Assembly: GCA_948517135.1 (NCBI GenBank)
Contig: CAORJJ010000019.1
Location: forward strand, 9,818-29,453
Reading direction: 5' to 3'
DNA length: 19,636 bases
Origin: an uncultured Clostridia bacterium
Lineage (GTDB): Bacteria; Bacillota; Clostridia; TANB77; CAG-508
The position numbers were made by a program, and so were the translations under genes. Of this stretch, positions 1 through 8,407 are shown one piece after another (position 1 is the first letter of the stretch; each line of letters starts with the position of its first letter). Under the pieces are notes generated by a model. That model was not told where the DNA came from and made no database searches. It was given only the letters and a program-made list of their open reading frames with translations.

Positions 1-97
1 GACAAACATAATTTTTTCGTATAAAATAATATTGTTATTTAAAAGTTTTATATGTAAATTGAAACAAAAAAATATTTGTACAAAGAAAGGAATTTAT

Positions 98-1294
98 ATG
101 GGAAACAGTACAATAGATGAAATAAATGAAGAATTTGAAGAGGTCAAAGTAGCAAGAAGACCTAAAAAAAGAAGTAATCGAAAAAAGGATGTTAAAAGAA
201 ATATAAATAAAAAATCCAAAAAAGAAAATAAGCTACAAATTATTTTTACAGTATTATTCTCACTTGGAACTGCAGGAATAATTTTTGTATTATTCTTATT
301 ATATGGACCTTTTTCTGGATTTAGAGAATGGCTTGTTACTACTGCCATGACAACAATGACTCATCAATATTTTGCAACATGGTTTTATGATGATGAGACA
401 ATTGCTTACATATTAGATAAAAATAAAATCATTGAATCAGGAGAATCTTCAGATTCAAGTGCTATAAATGTTGGATTAAGCAACAAAAAAGTTACTGAAT
501 ATAAGAATGAATATGAAAGAGCAATCTTAGAAAGAGATGATGATAACAATGATTACAAAATAATTGAAATTTCAGGAAAAACATATGATGGTTATTTAGT
601 TGCTGTATATGATCCTAGTAGAATTCAAACTGTTGTTACAGATAATCTAGGGGTATCAGGACAATACTTAACTAAAATGGCAAAAAATCATGATGCATTG
701 CTTGCAATAAATGGTGGTGGATTTGATGATCCAAACTTTAATAGTACTGGTGGTTCACCATTAGGAATTACAGTTTGTGGTGGAAAATATGTAACTGAAA
801 AAACATATGCAGGAGCAGGTGGAATAATAGGATTTACTGATGAAGATAAATTGTATTTAGGTAAATGTTCATTATCAGAAGCTAAAAAGCAAGGAATTAG
901 AGATTGTGTTACATTTGGACCATTTTTAATTGTAAATGGAAAACCATCAGAAGTATTAGGAAATGGTGGTTGGGGTACAGCTCCAAGAACTGCTATTGCA
1001 CAAAGAAAAGATGGAATAGTATTATTCTTAGTTCTTAATGGAAGAAGAGGAACAAAAACTGGTGCAGATATGGATGATTTAATAGATATATTACAAGATT
1101 ATGGAGCATACAATGCTGCAAACTTAGATGGTGGAACATCTAGTGTATTGGTTGTAGGAGATACAATAGTTAATGATCCAATAGATAGTACTGGTGCTCA
1201 TAAAACAAGACCAATTTCAACAGGATTCATTGTTACAAAAGATGATAGCGATGACTCTGATCATAAAGTTGTAGCAGATAAATTAGGTGAATAA
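98..1294 (+). CDS. Membrane-anchored phosphodiester glycosidase (NAGPA-like) domain protein
   Basis: The predicted 398-residue protein has a basic cytoplasmic N-terminus (about 19-45, rich in Lys and Arg), one transmembrane segment (about 46-68), and an extracytoplasmic domain. That domain carries the hallmarks of the phosphodiester glycosidase / NAGPA-like family (often annotated 'exopolysaccharide biosynthesis protein'): AINGGGFDD near 203-211, GPFLIVNGK near 274, APRTAIAQ near 295 and NLDGGTSS near 342. Family members cleave sugar phosphodiesters, so a role in envelope glycan or exopolysaccharide turnover is inferred; the substrate is not visible. The ATG at 98 was chosen because AAAGAAAGGA ends seven bases upstream. 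An in-frame upstream ATG at 32 would add 22 residues with no ribosome binding site. A clear terminator follows, so this is the last gene of its transcript. Confidence 0.85.
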   Translation: MGNSTIDEINEEFEEVKVARRPKKRSNRKKDVKRNINKKSKKENKLQIIFTVLFSLGTAGIIFVLFLLYGPFSGFREWLVTTAMTTMTHQYFATWFYDDETIAYILDKNKIIESGESSDSSAINVGLSNKKVTEYKNEYERAILERDDDNNDYKIIEISGKTYDGYLVAVYDPSRIQTVVTDNLGVSGQYLTKMAKNHDALLAINGGGFDDPNFNSTGGSPLGITVCGGKYVTEKTYAGAGGIIGFTDEDKLYLGKCSLSEAKKQGIRDCVTFGPFLIVNGKPSEVLGNGGWGTAPRTAIAQRKDGIVLFLVLNGRRGTKTGADMDDLIDILQDYGAYNAANLDGGTSSVLVVGDTIVNDPIDSTGAHKTRPISTGFIVTKDDSDDSDHKVVADKLGE

Positions 1295-1304
1295 TTATAA
1301 AAAC

Positions 1305-1337
1305 AAAGTCTCTTAAATCTAATTTTAAGAGACTTTT
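1305..1337 (+). terminator. Rho-independent terminator after the glycosidase-domain gene
   Basis: A perfect 13-bp stem (1305-1317 with 1324-1336) has a six-base loop and ends in a T run. The flanking A and T tracts are symmetric, so it could also work on the other strand. Confidence 0.85.
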
Positions 1338-1355
1338 AAAATTATAAAAAATATA

Positions 1356-1384
1356 TTGATTTGTGAATTTTTTTAAAATATAAT
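1356..1384 (+). promoter_or_regulatory. Sigma-A-type promoter for the vanW-like gene
   Basis: TTGATT (1356-1361) and TATAAT (1379-1384) are separated by exactly 17 bases. The pair lies between the preceding terminator and the ribosome binding site of the next gene. Confidence 0.65.
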
Positions 1385-1421
1385 AGGAAAGAATTTATAT
1401 AGTAAATTTGAGGAATTATAT

Positions 1422-2936
1422 ATGCCAGATTTTGAAATTTTTAATGGTGATACAAAAAAAGTTTTTAAAATGTTTAAATATGATAGTGTTGCTTTTATAT
1501 TTGTGATATTAGTTGCAGTAGTTATTGCAATCTTTATATCTGCATCAATAATATTTTATATAAACACACAAAATTCTGATAAAATTCAATCAGGGGTTTT
1601 TATTAAAGGCGTAAATGTTTCTGGATTAACAAAAGAAGAAGCAATTACTTTAGTTAATGAAGAATTAAAAAAACAGATGAATGATCATATTGAACTTGTT
1701 TATAAAAACTCAAATTATTATGTAGAAGTAGAACAAATTGAAGCTAAATTTGATATAGAATCTTCAGTTAATTTTGCATTAAACTTAGCTAAAACAGGAA
1801 CATTTTGGGAAAATATTAGCCAATATATAAATGTTCTTATGGCAAATATAAATATTGAGCCAGTTTTAGTGTATAATGACGAAGCATTAACTAATTATTT
1901 AAAAAATATAGAAGCATTTTTGCCAGATCAGTTAGAACAACCAGCTTATTATGTTGATGATGGTCGACTTATTATTACAAATGGCGTTAATGGAGCAGGA
2001 ATAGTATATGATGAATTAAAAAAAGAAATTGTAGAAGCAATTCAGGATATTAGCTATTCTAATAAATATATAAAAATTCCTACATATGTTCAATATCCAG
2101 ATCCAATAGATTTAGAACCAATTCATGCAGATATTTATAGAGAAGTGCAAGATGCATATTTTACAACAGAGCCATATGCTGTTTTTGCAGATGTTACAGG
2201 TATTGATTTTGATGTAGAACAAATGCAAAATGCAATAAATGATAATCCTGAAGCTGAAGAATATGCAATAGATTTAGTTTATACAAAAGCAGATGTTACC
2301 GTTCAGGATTTTGGAAGAGAAGCATTTCCACATTTATTAGGTTCATTTTCTACTAAATATTCTACAAGCAATACAGATAGAACTACTAATTTAAGATTAG
2401 CCGCAAATAAGATTGATGGAACTGTTGTTATGCCAGGTGAAATCTTTTCTTATAATAAAGTAGTAGGAAAAAGAACAATAGCAGCTGGATATAAAGAAGC
2501 AGCTATATATCAAGATGGTGAAGTTACAAACGGACTTGGTGGAGGAATTTGCCAGATTTCTACAACTTTATATAATGCAGTTATAGAATCAGGAATGTTA
2601 ATAGAAGAAAGAAGAAATCACATGTTTGTTCCTTCATATGCTGATGCAGGTAAAGATGCCACAGTTGTATGGGGATCAACAGATTTTAAGTTTGAAAATA
2701 GAAGAGATTATCCTATAAAAATAGAGGCATCAGTAAATGGAGGAATAGCAAATGTTAGTATATATGGCTTGAAAACTGATGAAGAATATGATAGATATGA
2801 TTTGTCAATTGAAAGTAGAGTAATAAAAAATACTAGCAAAACTTTAGTAGCAGAATCTTATAGAGTATATAAAGATGAAGAAGGAAGAATTGTAAAAAGA
2901 GATAAATTATATACAGATACGTATAAAAAACATTAA
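1422..2936 (+). CDS. VanW family protein with PG-binding domain, membrane anchored
   Basis: The predicted 504-residue protein has a single N-terminal transmembrane helix (about 21-46). After it comes a region typical of the putative peptidoglycan-binding domain of this family (from about 58, FIKGVNVSGLTKEEA), and then a VanW domain (about 305-430) with the diagnostic GLGGGICQISTTLYNA stretch near 371-386. The C-terminal tail (about 450-504) is charged and beta-like. VanW is found in some vancomycin-resistance clusters, but its biochemical role is unsettled. The multidomain form is common in Clostridia and is best read as a wall-associated protein, not as resistance; no other van gene is present. 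The start has a GAGGA binding site at 1410-1414. TrmB follows within 20 bases, so the two are probably cotranscribed. Confidence 0.88.
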   Translation: MPDFEIFNGDTKKVFKMFKYDSVAFIFVILVAVVIAIFISASIIFYINTQNSDKIQSGVFIKGVNVSGLTKEEAITLVNEELKKQMNDHIELVYKNSNYYVEVEQIEAKFDIESSVNFALNLAKTGTFWENISQYINVLMANINIEPVLVYNDEALTNYLKNIEAFLPDQLEQPAYYVDDGRLIITNGVNGAGIVYDELKKEIVEAIQDISYSNKYIKIPTYVQYPDPIDLEPIHADIYREVQDAYFTTEPYAVFADVTGIDFDVEQMQNAINDNPEAEEYAIDLVYTKADVTVQDFGREAFPHLLGSFSTKYSTSNTDRTTNLRLAANKIDGTVVMPGEIFSYNKVVGKRTIAAGYKEAAIYQDGEVTNGLGGGICQISTTLYNAVIESGMLIEERRNHMFVPSYADAGKDATVVWGSTDFKFENRRDYPIKIEASVNGGIANVSIYGLKTDEEYDRYDLSIESRVIKNTSKTLVAESYRVYKDEEGRIVKRDKLYTDTYKKH

Positions 2937-2954
2937 TAGATTGTGAGTGAAAAT

Positions 2955-3608
2955 ATGAGAATTAGAAGAAAGAAATGGGCAAAAGAAGAATTAGAAAATG
3001 CAAAATTTTATATAGATAAACCAGAGGAATTTAAAGGAAATTGGAATTCTAAATTTTCGAAAAAACAAGATTTGCATATTGAACTTGGTTGTGGAAAAGG
3101 AAGTTTTATATCTAATTTAGCATCTTCACATAGAAATATAAATTATATTGCAGTAGATATGATAGAGGCAATGTTAGGACTTTCCAAAAGAAATATTGAG
3201 AATTCATATAATTTTGAATATCCAGAAAATTTATTTTTAATTAGAGCAAATGTTGAACAAATTTTTAATATATTTGATGAAAATGATGAAATAAAAAGGA
3301 TATATATAAATTTTTGTAATCCATGGCCTAAGAAAAAACATAACAAAAAAAGATTAACACATACAAGACAATTAGAAAATTATAAAAAGTTTTTAAGCTC
3401 AAATGGTGAAATTTATTTTAAAACAGATTCAGATGAATTATTTGAAGCAAGTTTAGAATACTTCACTGAGTCAGGTTATGAAATAATATCAAAAACATAT
3501 GATTTGCACAATGAAGCAATTTTTGAAGAAAATATTATTACAGAACATGAAAAAATGTTCTCAGAAGAAGGAATAAAAATAAAAGCATTGATAGCAAAAC
3601 TAAAATAG
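2955..3608 (+). CDS. trmB: tRNA (guanine-N7-)-methyltransferase
   Basis: The predicted 217-residue protein matches TrmB in length and order of motifs. TrmB methylates N7 of G46 in the variable loop of many tRNAs using S-adenosylmethionine. Visible are the MRIRRKKWA N-terminus, the SAM-binding HIELGCGKGSF near 41-51, the family motif INFCNPWPKKKHNKKRL near 118-134, and FKTDS downstream. The usual Asp of the DPW motif is Asn here. The ATG at 2955 is chosen because it lines up with the MRMRHKPWA start of the Bacillus protein. An in-frame GTG at 2943 would add four residues, and neither start has a strong binding site, which suggests coupling to the upstream gene. Confidence 0.93.
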   Translation: MRIRRKKWAKEELENAKFYIDKPEEFKGNWNSKFSKKQDLHIELGCGKGSFISNLASSHRNINYIAVDMIEAMLGLSKRNIENSYNFEYPENLFLIRANVEQIFNIFDENDEIKRIYINFCNPWPKKKHNKKRLTHTRQLENYKKFLSSNGEIYFKTDSDELFEASLEYFTESGYEIISKTYDLHNEAIFEENIITEHEKMFSEEGIKIKALIAKLK

Positions 3609-3613
3609 ATATT

Positions 3614-3648
3614 TAACCTTAATAAATTTTAAGTTTATTTTAAGGTTA
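3614..3648 (+). terminator. Inverted repeat after trmB, possible weak terminator
   Basis: TAACCTTAA (3614-3622) pairs with TTAAGGTTA (3640-3648), and inner bases extend the stem past a two-base bulge. The sequence after it is TATATATAAAAT, not a T run, so termination may be inefficient or the hairpin may protect a 3' end. Confidence 0.45.
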
Positions 3649-3680
3649 TATATATAAAATCCTAGAGGAAAAACAAATTT

Positions 3681-3688
3681 AAAGGAGG
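3681..3688 (+). promoter_or_regulatory. Ribosome binding site fixing a TTG start
   Basis: AAAGGAGG sits eight bases before TTG at 3697. No ATG or GTG lies at a suitable distance, and the codons from TTG give the expected N-terminus of an ABC ATPase. Confidence 0.8.
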
Positions 3689-3696
3689 ACAAGACT

Positions 3697-4839
3697 TTGA
3701 TAGAAGTAAAAAATGTTACTAAAAAATATGGTAATTTCTATGCAGTTAGAAATATCAATTTCGAAGTCAAAGATGGAGAAATAGTTGGCTTTCTTGGTCG
3801 TAATGGAGCAGGAAAAAGTACAACTATGAACATGATTACAGGTTTTATCGAACCTACATCAGGAGAAATAATTGTTGATGGTTATAATATTGACCATAAG
3901 CCGAAAAAAGTAAAATCTCAAATTGGTTATATGCCTGAAGGAACACCATTGTATTCAGATTTAACAGTAAAAGAGTTTATAACTTATATGGCTAATTTAA
4001 AAATGATACCAAGGAAAAATCGTAAAGAAGCTGTAAAAAAAGCAATTGAAGAAACAGGATTAGAAAAAGTACAAAATAACTTAACTAAAAGTCTATCAAG
4101 AGGTTATAAACAAAGAGTAAGTTTAGCTGGTGCAATTGTAGGAAATCCAAAAATATTAATTTTAGATGAGCCAACTGTTGGACTAGATCCAAAACAAGTT
4201 ATTGAAATAAGAGAACTTATTAAATCTTTTGGAAAGGATCATACTGTATTTATTAGTTCACATATTCTTCCTGAGATAAATCAAATTTGTGATAAAATTA
4301 TTGTTATTGACAAAGGAGAAATTGTTGCAGTAGATACACCTAAAAATCTTGAAAAGAACACAACAGATAAAACAGTTTTAAAAGTTGTTGTTGACGATAT
4401 GAATAATAAATTTGAAAGTTTAAAAAGTAAAGTAGATGAAATTAAACAAATTAAATTTGTTAAAGAAAATGAAGATAAAAGTAAAGAATATTTAGTTGAA
4501 GCATCTTCTGAAAATGATATAAGAAGAAAATTAAGTGTAGAATGTGTAAATGAAAATATTATTATTCTTGAAATGTCACTTTCAGAAAATTCGTTAGAAG
4601 ATGCATTCATTAAACTTGTTGAAGACAGAAAAGAATATAGTCAAAAAGAAGTAGAAAAAATGCAATATGATAGAGAAATTGAAGAACTAAGAGAAGAAGA
4701 AAATAAGCGTAAAGAAGAAAAAGAAAATAGAAAACAAGCTATAAAAGAAGAAAAAGCACGTAAAAAAGCTGAGAAAGAAGCTAAAAAGGAAGCAAAAAAT
4801 AATAAAGAAAATAATGAAGATAAAGGAGGTAATGAATAA
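3697..4839 (+). CDS. ABC transporter ATP-binding protein (GldA-like), charged C-terminal tail
   Basis: The 380-residue protein is the ATPase of an ABC-2 type exporter. It has a Walker A GRNGAGKST (34-42), an ABC signature LSRGYKQR (133-140), a Walker B ILILDEPTVGLDP (153-165) and an H-loop His in SSHI (about 189). After the roughly 220-residue nucleotide-binding domain comes an accessory domain, and then a tail of about 70 residues (from about 312) made almost entirely of Lys, Glu, Arg, Ala and Asn, predicted to be a coiled coil. Such a tail is not part of the standard fold. Translation starts at TTG behind an excellent AAAGGAGG site. The stop overlaps the start of the permease gene (TAATG), so coupled translation is expected. 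The closest layout known to me is the GldA/GldF/GldG exporter module; the cargo is unknown. Confidence 0.9.
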   Translation: MIEVKNVTKKYGNFYAVRNINFEVKDGEIVGFLGRNGAGKSTTMNMITGFIEPTSGEIIVDGYNIDHKPKKVKSQIGYMPEGTPLYSDLTVKEFITYMANLKMIPRKNRKEAVKKAIEETGLEKVQNNLTKSLSRGYKQRVSLAGAIVGNPKILILDEPTVGLDPKQVIEIRELIKSFGKDHTVFISSHILPEINQICDKIIVIDKGEIVAVDTPKNLEKNTTDKTVLKVVVDDMNNKFESLKSKVDEIKQIKFVKENEDKSKEYLVEASSENDIRRKLSVECVNENIIILEMSLSENSLEDAFIKLVEDRKEYSQKEVEKMQYDREIEELREEENKRKEEKENRKQAIKEEKARKKAEKEAKKEAKNNKENNEDKGGNE

Positions 4840-5528
4840 TGTTTGCTGTAATGAAAAAAGAATTAAAAAGTTATCTTTTATCTCCAACAGGATATATTTT
4901 TATAGGATTATTTTTACTAATTTTCAGTATATTTTTCTATTCAACAATATATCAAAGCCAAATATTAAATTTTGAATATTTATTTTATAATGGAGCTACA
5001 ATTTTAACATTTATAACTCCAGTATTAACAATGAGATTGTTTGCAGAAGAAAGAAAAAGTGGAACAGAGCAATTAATACTTACTTCTCCAAGAAGTATTA
5101 CTTCGGTCGTTTTAGGAAAATTTTTAGCTGCAGCAGTAATAATGATTATTACCGAAATTTGTACATTAATGTATTTTGCAATTTTAAGCCATTTTGGAAA
5201 ACCATCTTTAATAGTAGCATTAAGTACATTATTTGGATTTTTCTTATTAAGTTTAGCATACATTTCATTTGGTATGTTTGCATCAAGTATTACAGAAAAT
5301 CAAATAGTTGCATCAGTTATTACAATTGGTGTATTTATGGCATTATGGTTTATGCCTGGGATGGGAGGAGCATTTGAATCTGTTGAAATATTCTCACTAA
5401 TATACAAATTTGACAATTTTGCAGTTGGATTAATTTCAATTTCAGATATAATTACATTTGTTTCTTTTACAGTATTATTTGTATTACTTACAATACTTAC
5501 TTTACAAAGAAGAAAAAGTGTAAAATAG
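4839..5528 (+). CDS. ABC-2 type permease (GldF-like)
   Basis: The 229-residue protein has about six hydrophobic helices (near 17-37, 47-66, 94-115, 125-146, 156-172 and 201-222). It carries the MRLFAEERKSGTEQLILTSP segment after the second helix, which is characteristic of GldF/NosY-type ABC-2 permeases. It would form the membrane channel of the exporter with the ATPase encoded just upstream. Its ATG overlaps the ATPase stop codon by one base, with AAAGGAGG at 4822-4829 inside the ATPase gene. A second in-frame ATG at 4851 is a less likely start. The auxiliary subunit gene follows within 20 bases. Confidence 0.88.
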   Translation: MFAVMKKELKSYLLSPTGYIFIGLFLLIFSIFFYSTIYQSQILNFEYLFYNGATILTFITPVLTMRLFAEERKSGTEQLILTSPRSITSVVLGKFLAAAVIMIITEICTLMYFAILSHFGKPSLIVALSTLFGFFLLSLAYISFGMFASSITENQIVASVITIGVFMALWFMPGMGGAFESVEIFSLIYKFDNFAVGLISISDIITFVSFTVLFVLLTILTLQRRKSVK

Positions 5529-5546
5529 AAAGGAGAGATGAAATTA

Positions 5547-7055
5547 ATGGAAGATAATCAACCAATCAAAAATAAAACAACATTAAAAGAAAAGATATCT
5601 TTAAGAATAAGAAGAGGATGGCTTGTAAATAGAACAGTAACAATATTATTAATTTTAATTTTGTTTGCAGCATATGTTTGTTTAAATCTTTGGACTGGAA
5701 CTATTGAATTACCAGAAATTGATGTTACAGAAAACAAAATATATACTTTATCAGATACTTCAAAAAATGCAATTCAAAAGATAAACCAAGATATAACAAT
5801 TTATGCTTATGGATTTGAAGAAGATGCAAGTCAAATAAAACTTTTAAAACAATATAATGAAGTAAATGAAAAAATAAAATATGAAATATTAACTGAAGAA
5901 TCAAATTATGATATGATTAAAGAACATGATTTAAGAAATGGATATTATATAATGATATTAAAGTCTAGTGATTCAGAAAAAGTAATAGACGCATCTACAG
6001 ATTTTTACACATATGATTATACAACATCTCAAAAAATAGATACTACAGAGCAAACAATTACAAACTCAATTCTTTCTTTAACAGAAGAAAATAAACCAAA
6101 AATTTATTTTACTGAAGGACATGGTGAGTTTAGTTTTTCAGAAATGCAAGTTCTTACAACATATTTACAAAATGAATCATTTGAAATAAATAATGTAAAT
6201 TTAGTTACAACAGGAGCAGTCCCAGAAGATTGTGATATATTAGCAATTATGTCACCATCAAGTGATATTATGGAATCAGAGGCTCAAGCAATTAAAAATT
6301 ATATAAATAAAGGTGGAAATATTTATTATTCACAAGATGTTGTATCACAAGAAACTACTTTACCAATTTTGCAAACAGTACTTGATGAATTTGGTATATC
6401 AATTCCTAATGGATATACATTAGAATATGAAGAAAATAAAACAGCTTCAGGATATCCGAATATATTTATGCCAGTAGTATCTACTACAAGTCAAATAACA
6501 CAAGATATTTATACAGATAGCTATATGTGGCTTGTATATGCTGGAAAAATAAATTTTGCAGATGATACAACATTGCAAAATCTAAATGTAGAAAAGGAAA
6601 CATTATTATCATCTAGTGATAAAGCGATTTTTGTTACAAATTTAGGATCAGATTTGCAAGCAGCAATGCAATCTGGAACACCAGGGAAATCTGAAATCGC
6701 ATCATTATTAACAAAAACTATAAATTCTACAAACGAAAATGGAGAAAGTACTTCTGTTCAATCAAAATTAGTTGTATCGGCATCAGGAAGCTTCATAAGT
6801 GATTATGTAATTAATGCTTTAAGTGAAAATTATCCATTATCATATCTAGGAAGTAATAAAGATTTTGTTATAAATTCAATGGCTTACTTAGGAGATAAAG
6901 GAAATACATTAACAATAAGAAAAGATATGGCAAGTTCAACATATATGCCAACTGAAACAGAAAATAAAATTGTTATAACACTTATTTTTGCAATCCCATT
7001 TGTAATTATTGGAATTGGAGTAATAATTGGAAGATATAGAAAGAGAAGAAAATAG
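5547..7055 (+). CDS. ABC transporter auxiliary protein (GldG-like)
   Basis: The protein has about 502 residues. A cytoplasmic N-terminus is followed by a transmembrane helix (about 30-48), a large extracytoplasmic domain opening with IDVTENKIYTLSDTSKNAI, and a C-terminal helix (about 473-494) ending in a basic RYRKRRK tail. This is the layout of GldG and related 'ABC-type uncharacterized transport system' auxiliary proteins. Its place directly after the ATPase and permease supports one export complex. AGGAGAG at 5531-5537 serves the start. ATG 5547 gives a usable distance, while ATG 5538 lies almost against the binding site and would add three residues. A strong terminator ends the operon. 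Confidence 0.85.
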   Translation: MEDNQPIKNKTTLKEKISLRIRRGWLVNRTVTILLILILFAAYVCLNLWTGTIELPEIDVTENKIYTLSDTSKNAIQKINQDITIYAYGFEEDASQIKLLKQYNEVNEKIKYEILTEESNYDMIKEHDLRNGYYIMILKSSDSEKVIDASTDFYTYDYTTSQKIDTTEQTITNSILSLTEENKPKIYFTEGHGEFSFSEMQVLTTYLQNESFEINNVNLVTTGAVPEDCDILAIMSPSSDIMESEAQAIKNYINKGGNIYYSQDVVSQETTLPILQTVLDEFGISIPNGYTLEYEENKTASGYPNIFMPVVSTTSQITQDIYTDSYMWLVYAGKINFADDTTLQNLNVEKETLLSSSDKAIFVTNLGSDLQAAMQSGTPGKSEIASLLTKTINSTNENGESTSVQSKLVVSASGSFISDYVINALSENYPLSYLGSNKDFVINSMAYLGDKGNTLTIRKDMASSTYMPTETENKIVITLIFAIPFVIIGIGVIIGRYRKRRK

Positions 7056-7066
7056 AAAATAGCCAG

Positions 7067-7098
7067 AAAGATGTACATAAAACGTACATCTTTTATTT
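7067..7098 (+). terminator. Terminator of the ABC exporter operon
   Basis: AAAGATGTAC (7067-7076) pairs perfectly with GTACATCTTT (7084-7093) over a seven-base loop and runs into TTTTATTTT. Confidence 0.85.
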
Positions 7099-7245
7099 TA
7101 TGTAAATTAAAAAACTAATTCTTATGCTATGAAAAAACGAGAAAAAATGAGATAAATTAGTAATTTTGAATGAAAAAAATAATAAGATAAACAGTAATAT
7201 AAACTTTTTGACTGAAATTACCGATAATTTGATTTAATTTGAAAT

Positions 7246-7274
7246 TTGCTTTTTAGCTAAAATGAGAGTATTAT
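7246..7274 (+). promoter_or_regulatory. Tentative promoter in the 7099-7362 gap
   Basis: TTGCTT (7246-7251) and TATTAT (7269-7274) are 17 bases apart. This is the best-spaced pair I find in the 264-base gap before the GNAT-like gene. The rest of that gap is A/T-rich with no ORF or RNA fold I can support. The long leader (about 80 bases) before the start codon leaves room for regulation. Confidence 0.25.
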
Positions 7275-7362
7275 AGTCTTGTAGAAATGGATATATAAAG
7301 AAATTTGTCCAAAATTTACTTTATATACTATTTATACGATCTTATAAAACAGGAGAGTTTTT

Positions 7363-8379
7363 ATGAAAAAGAAAACACACAAAAAGGAAAATGCTTCTAG
7401 TGGTCACTCCTCAGATGGGCCCAAGCAGGTAATTTTCAAAAACTATATTGAAGAAATGGAGGAAAAAACAGGAGAGTTTATTAAGAGAAATCCATCATTA
7501 ATGGATACAAAATTTTATTTATTTCAAACAATCCAAAATAAGGATTTAGTTAGAGATATGATTTTTAATTTAGCATATTTTTATGATGTTAATTATACTG
7601 GTAATAAAGATTTTATTCATATTCCAAATATAAGTAACATATTAGATAATATTTTAAAATATCCAATCATGCTAGCAACCCAAAAAGATGAATATGGAAG
7701 TGAAGATATATTAGGTGTTACAACTGTAAAAATTGAAAATAATAAATCAATTAGTGAAAACCCATATTTTCCAACATCAAATGAAACAGTTTTGACTATT
7801 AGTGGAGTATTAACAAAACCAAACGCTGTAAATAGTAATAATATCAAGATTAGAGGTATAGGAAAAGAACTAATCAAATCGTCAATAAGGGCAGCATATA
7901 CTGTTAATAAGACACAAAAAATAAGATTAATTTGTGAAGTTGATTGTAGAAATATGAATAGTTTTAATGCTGTTGTAAAAGCTATTAAGGAACTTCAAGA
8001 AGAAAAAATAAATGTAAATGTGGCTGTAAGTGGATATTATGAAATATTAAATTCTCAAGGTGATTTAGAAGAAGCACCAACATTCATTTTAGAAATGGAT
8101 TTAGGAGAGAATAGAAATATATTAAATGAGAAAGTAGAATTTAACTATTTGGATTGTAAATCTACAGAATTATTTTCAGAGTTAAATAATGTACTTGAAG
8201 AAAATACTAAAGAATTAAAGCAATATGTAAATAAAAAGGATGATAAAACAGTAATTTATCATAGTTTAGAACCATTTAATGCTTTAAATGTTTCCATAGA
8301 AGTAGGAAATACAGCAAATGGAAATGAAAGAGTGCCAAGTATAAAAGAACTAGAGTATGTTCAGAAGGATTTAATTTAA
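7363..8379 (+). CDS. GNAT-like acetyltransferase-fold protein next to a GshF-like ligase
   Basis: This 338-residue protein is not one I can name. Its middle looks like a GNAT fold: a strand region ILGVTTVKIE (116-125), a TVLTISGVLTKP strand (142-153), then RGIGKELIKSSIRAA (164-178). The last resembles the acetyl-CoA pyrophosphate-binding loop and helix (R/Q-x-x-G-x-G/A). It is followed by RLICEVDCRNMNSFNAVVKA (188-207), which resembles strand 5 and the next helix. The N-terminal 20 residues are basic and probably disordered. The C-terminal 90 residues have no recognisable motif. AGGAGAG at 7351-7357 supports the start. The ligase gene begins 28 bases downstream without a terminator, so the two likely form one transcript, and an acyl transfer step tied to an amino acid or peptide ligase product is a reasonable guess. 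Confidence 0.6.
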   Translation: MKKKTHKKENASSGHSSDGPKQVIFKNYIEEMEEKTGEFIKRNPSLMDTKFYLFQTIQNKDLVRDMIFNLAYFYDVNYTGNKDFIHIPNISNILDNILKYPIMLATQKDEYGSEDILGVTTVKIENNKSISENPYFPTSNETVLTISGVLTKPNAVNSNNIKIRGIGKELIKSSIRAAYTVNKTQKIRLICEVDCRNMNSFNAVVKAIKELQEEKINVNVAVSGYYEILNSQGDLEEAPTFILEMDLGENRNILNEKVEFNYLDCKSTELFSELNNVLEENTKELKQYVNKKDDKTVIYHSLEPFNALNVSIEVGNTANGNERVPSIKELEYVQKDLI

Positions 8380-8407
8380 GATAATTGTAGAAAAGAGAGA
8401 ATAAAGT

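Noticed and set aside
94..348. Minus-strand open frame of 84 codons opposite the first gene
   Set aside because: It lies entirely antisense to a well-supported gene, has no binding site, and its hydrophobic composition is the expected reflection of A-rich codons.
1422..2936. VanW-like gene as part of a vancomycin-resistance cluster
   Set aside because: No vanH, vanA/B-type ligase, vanX or two-component genes are present; multidomain VanW proteins are common in Clostridia without resistance.
4687..4887. Minus-strand frame rich in Phe and Ile
   Set aside because: It mirrors the Lys/Glu-rich tail of the ABC ATPase on the other strand.
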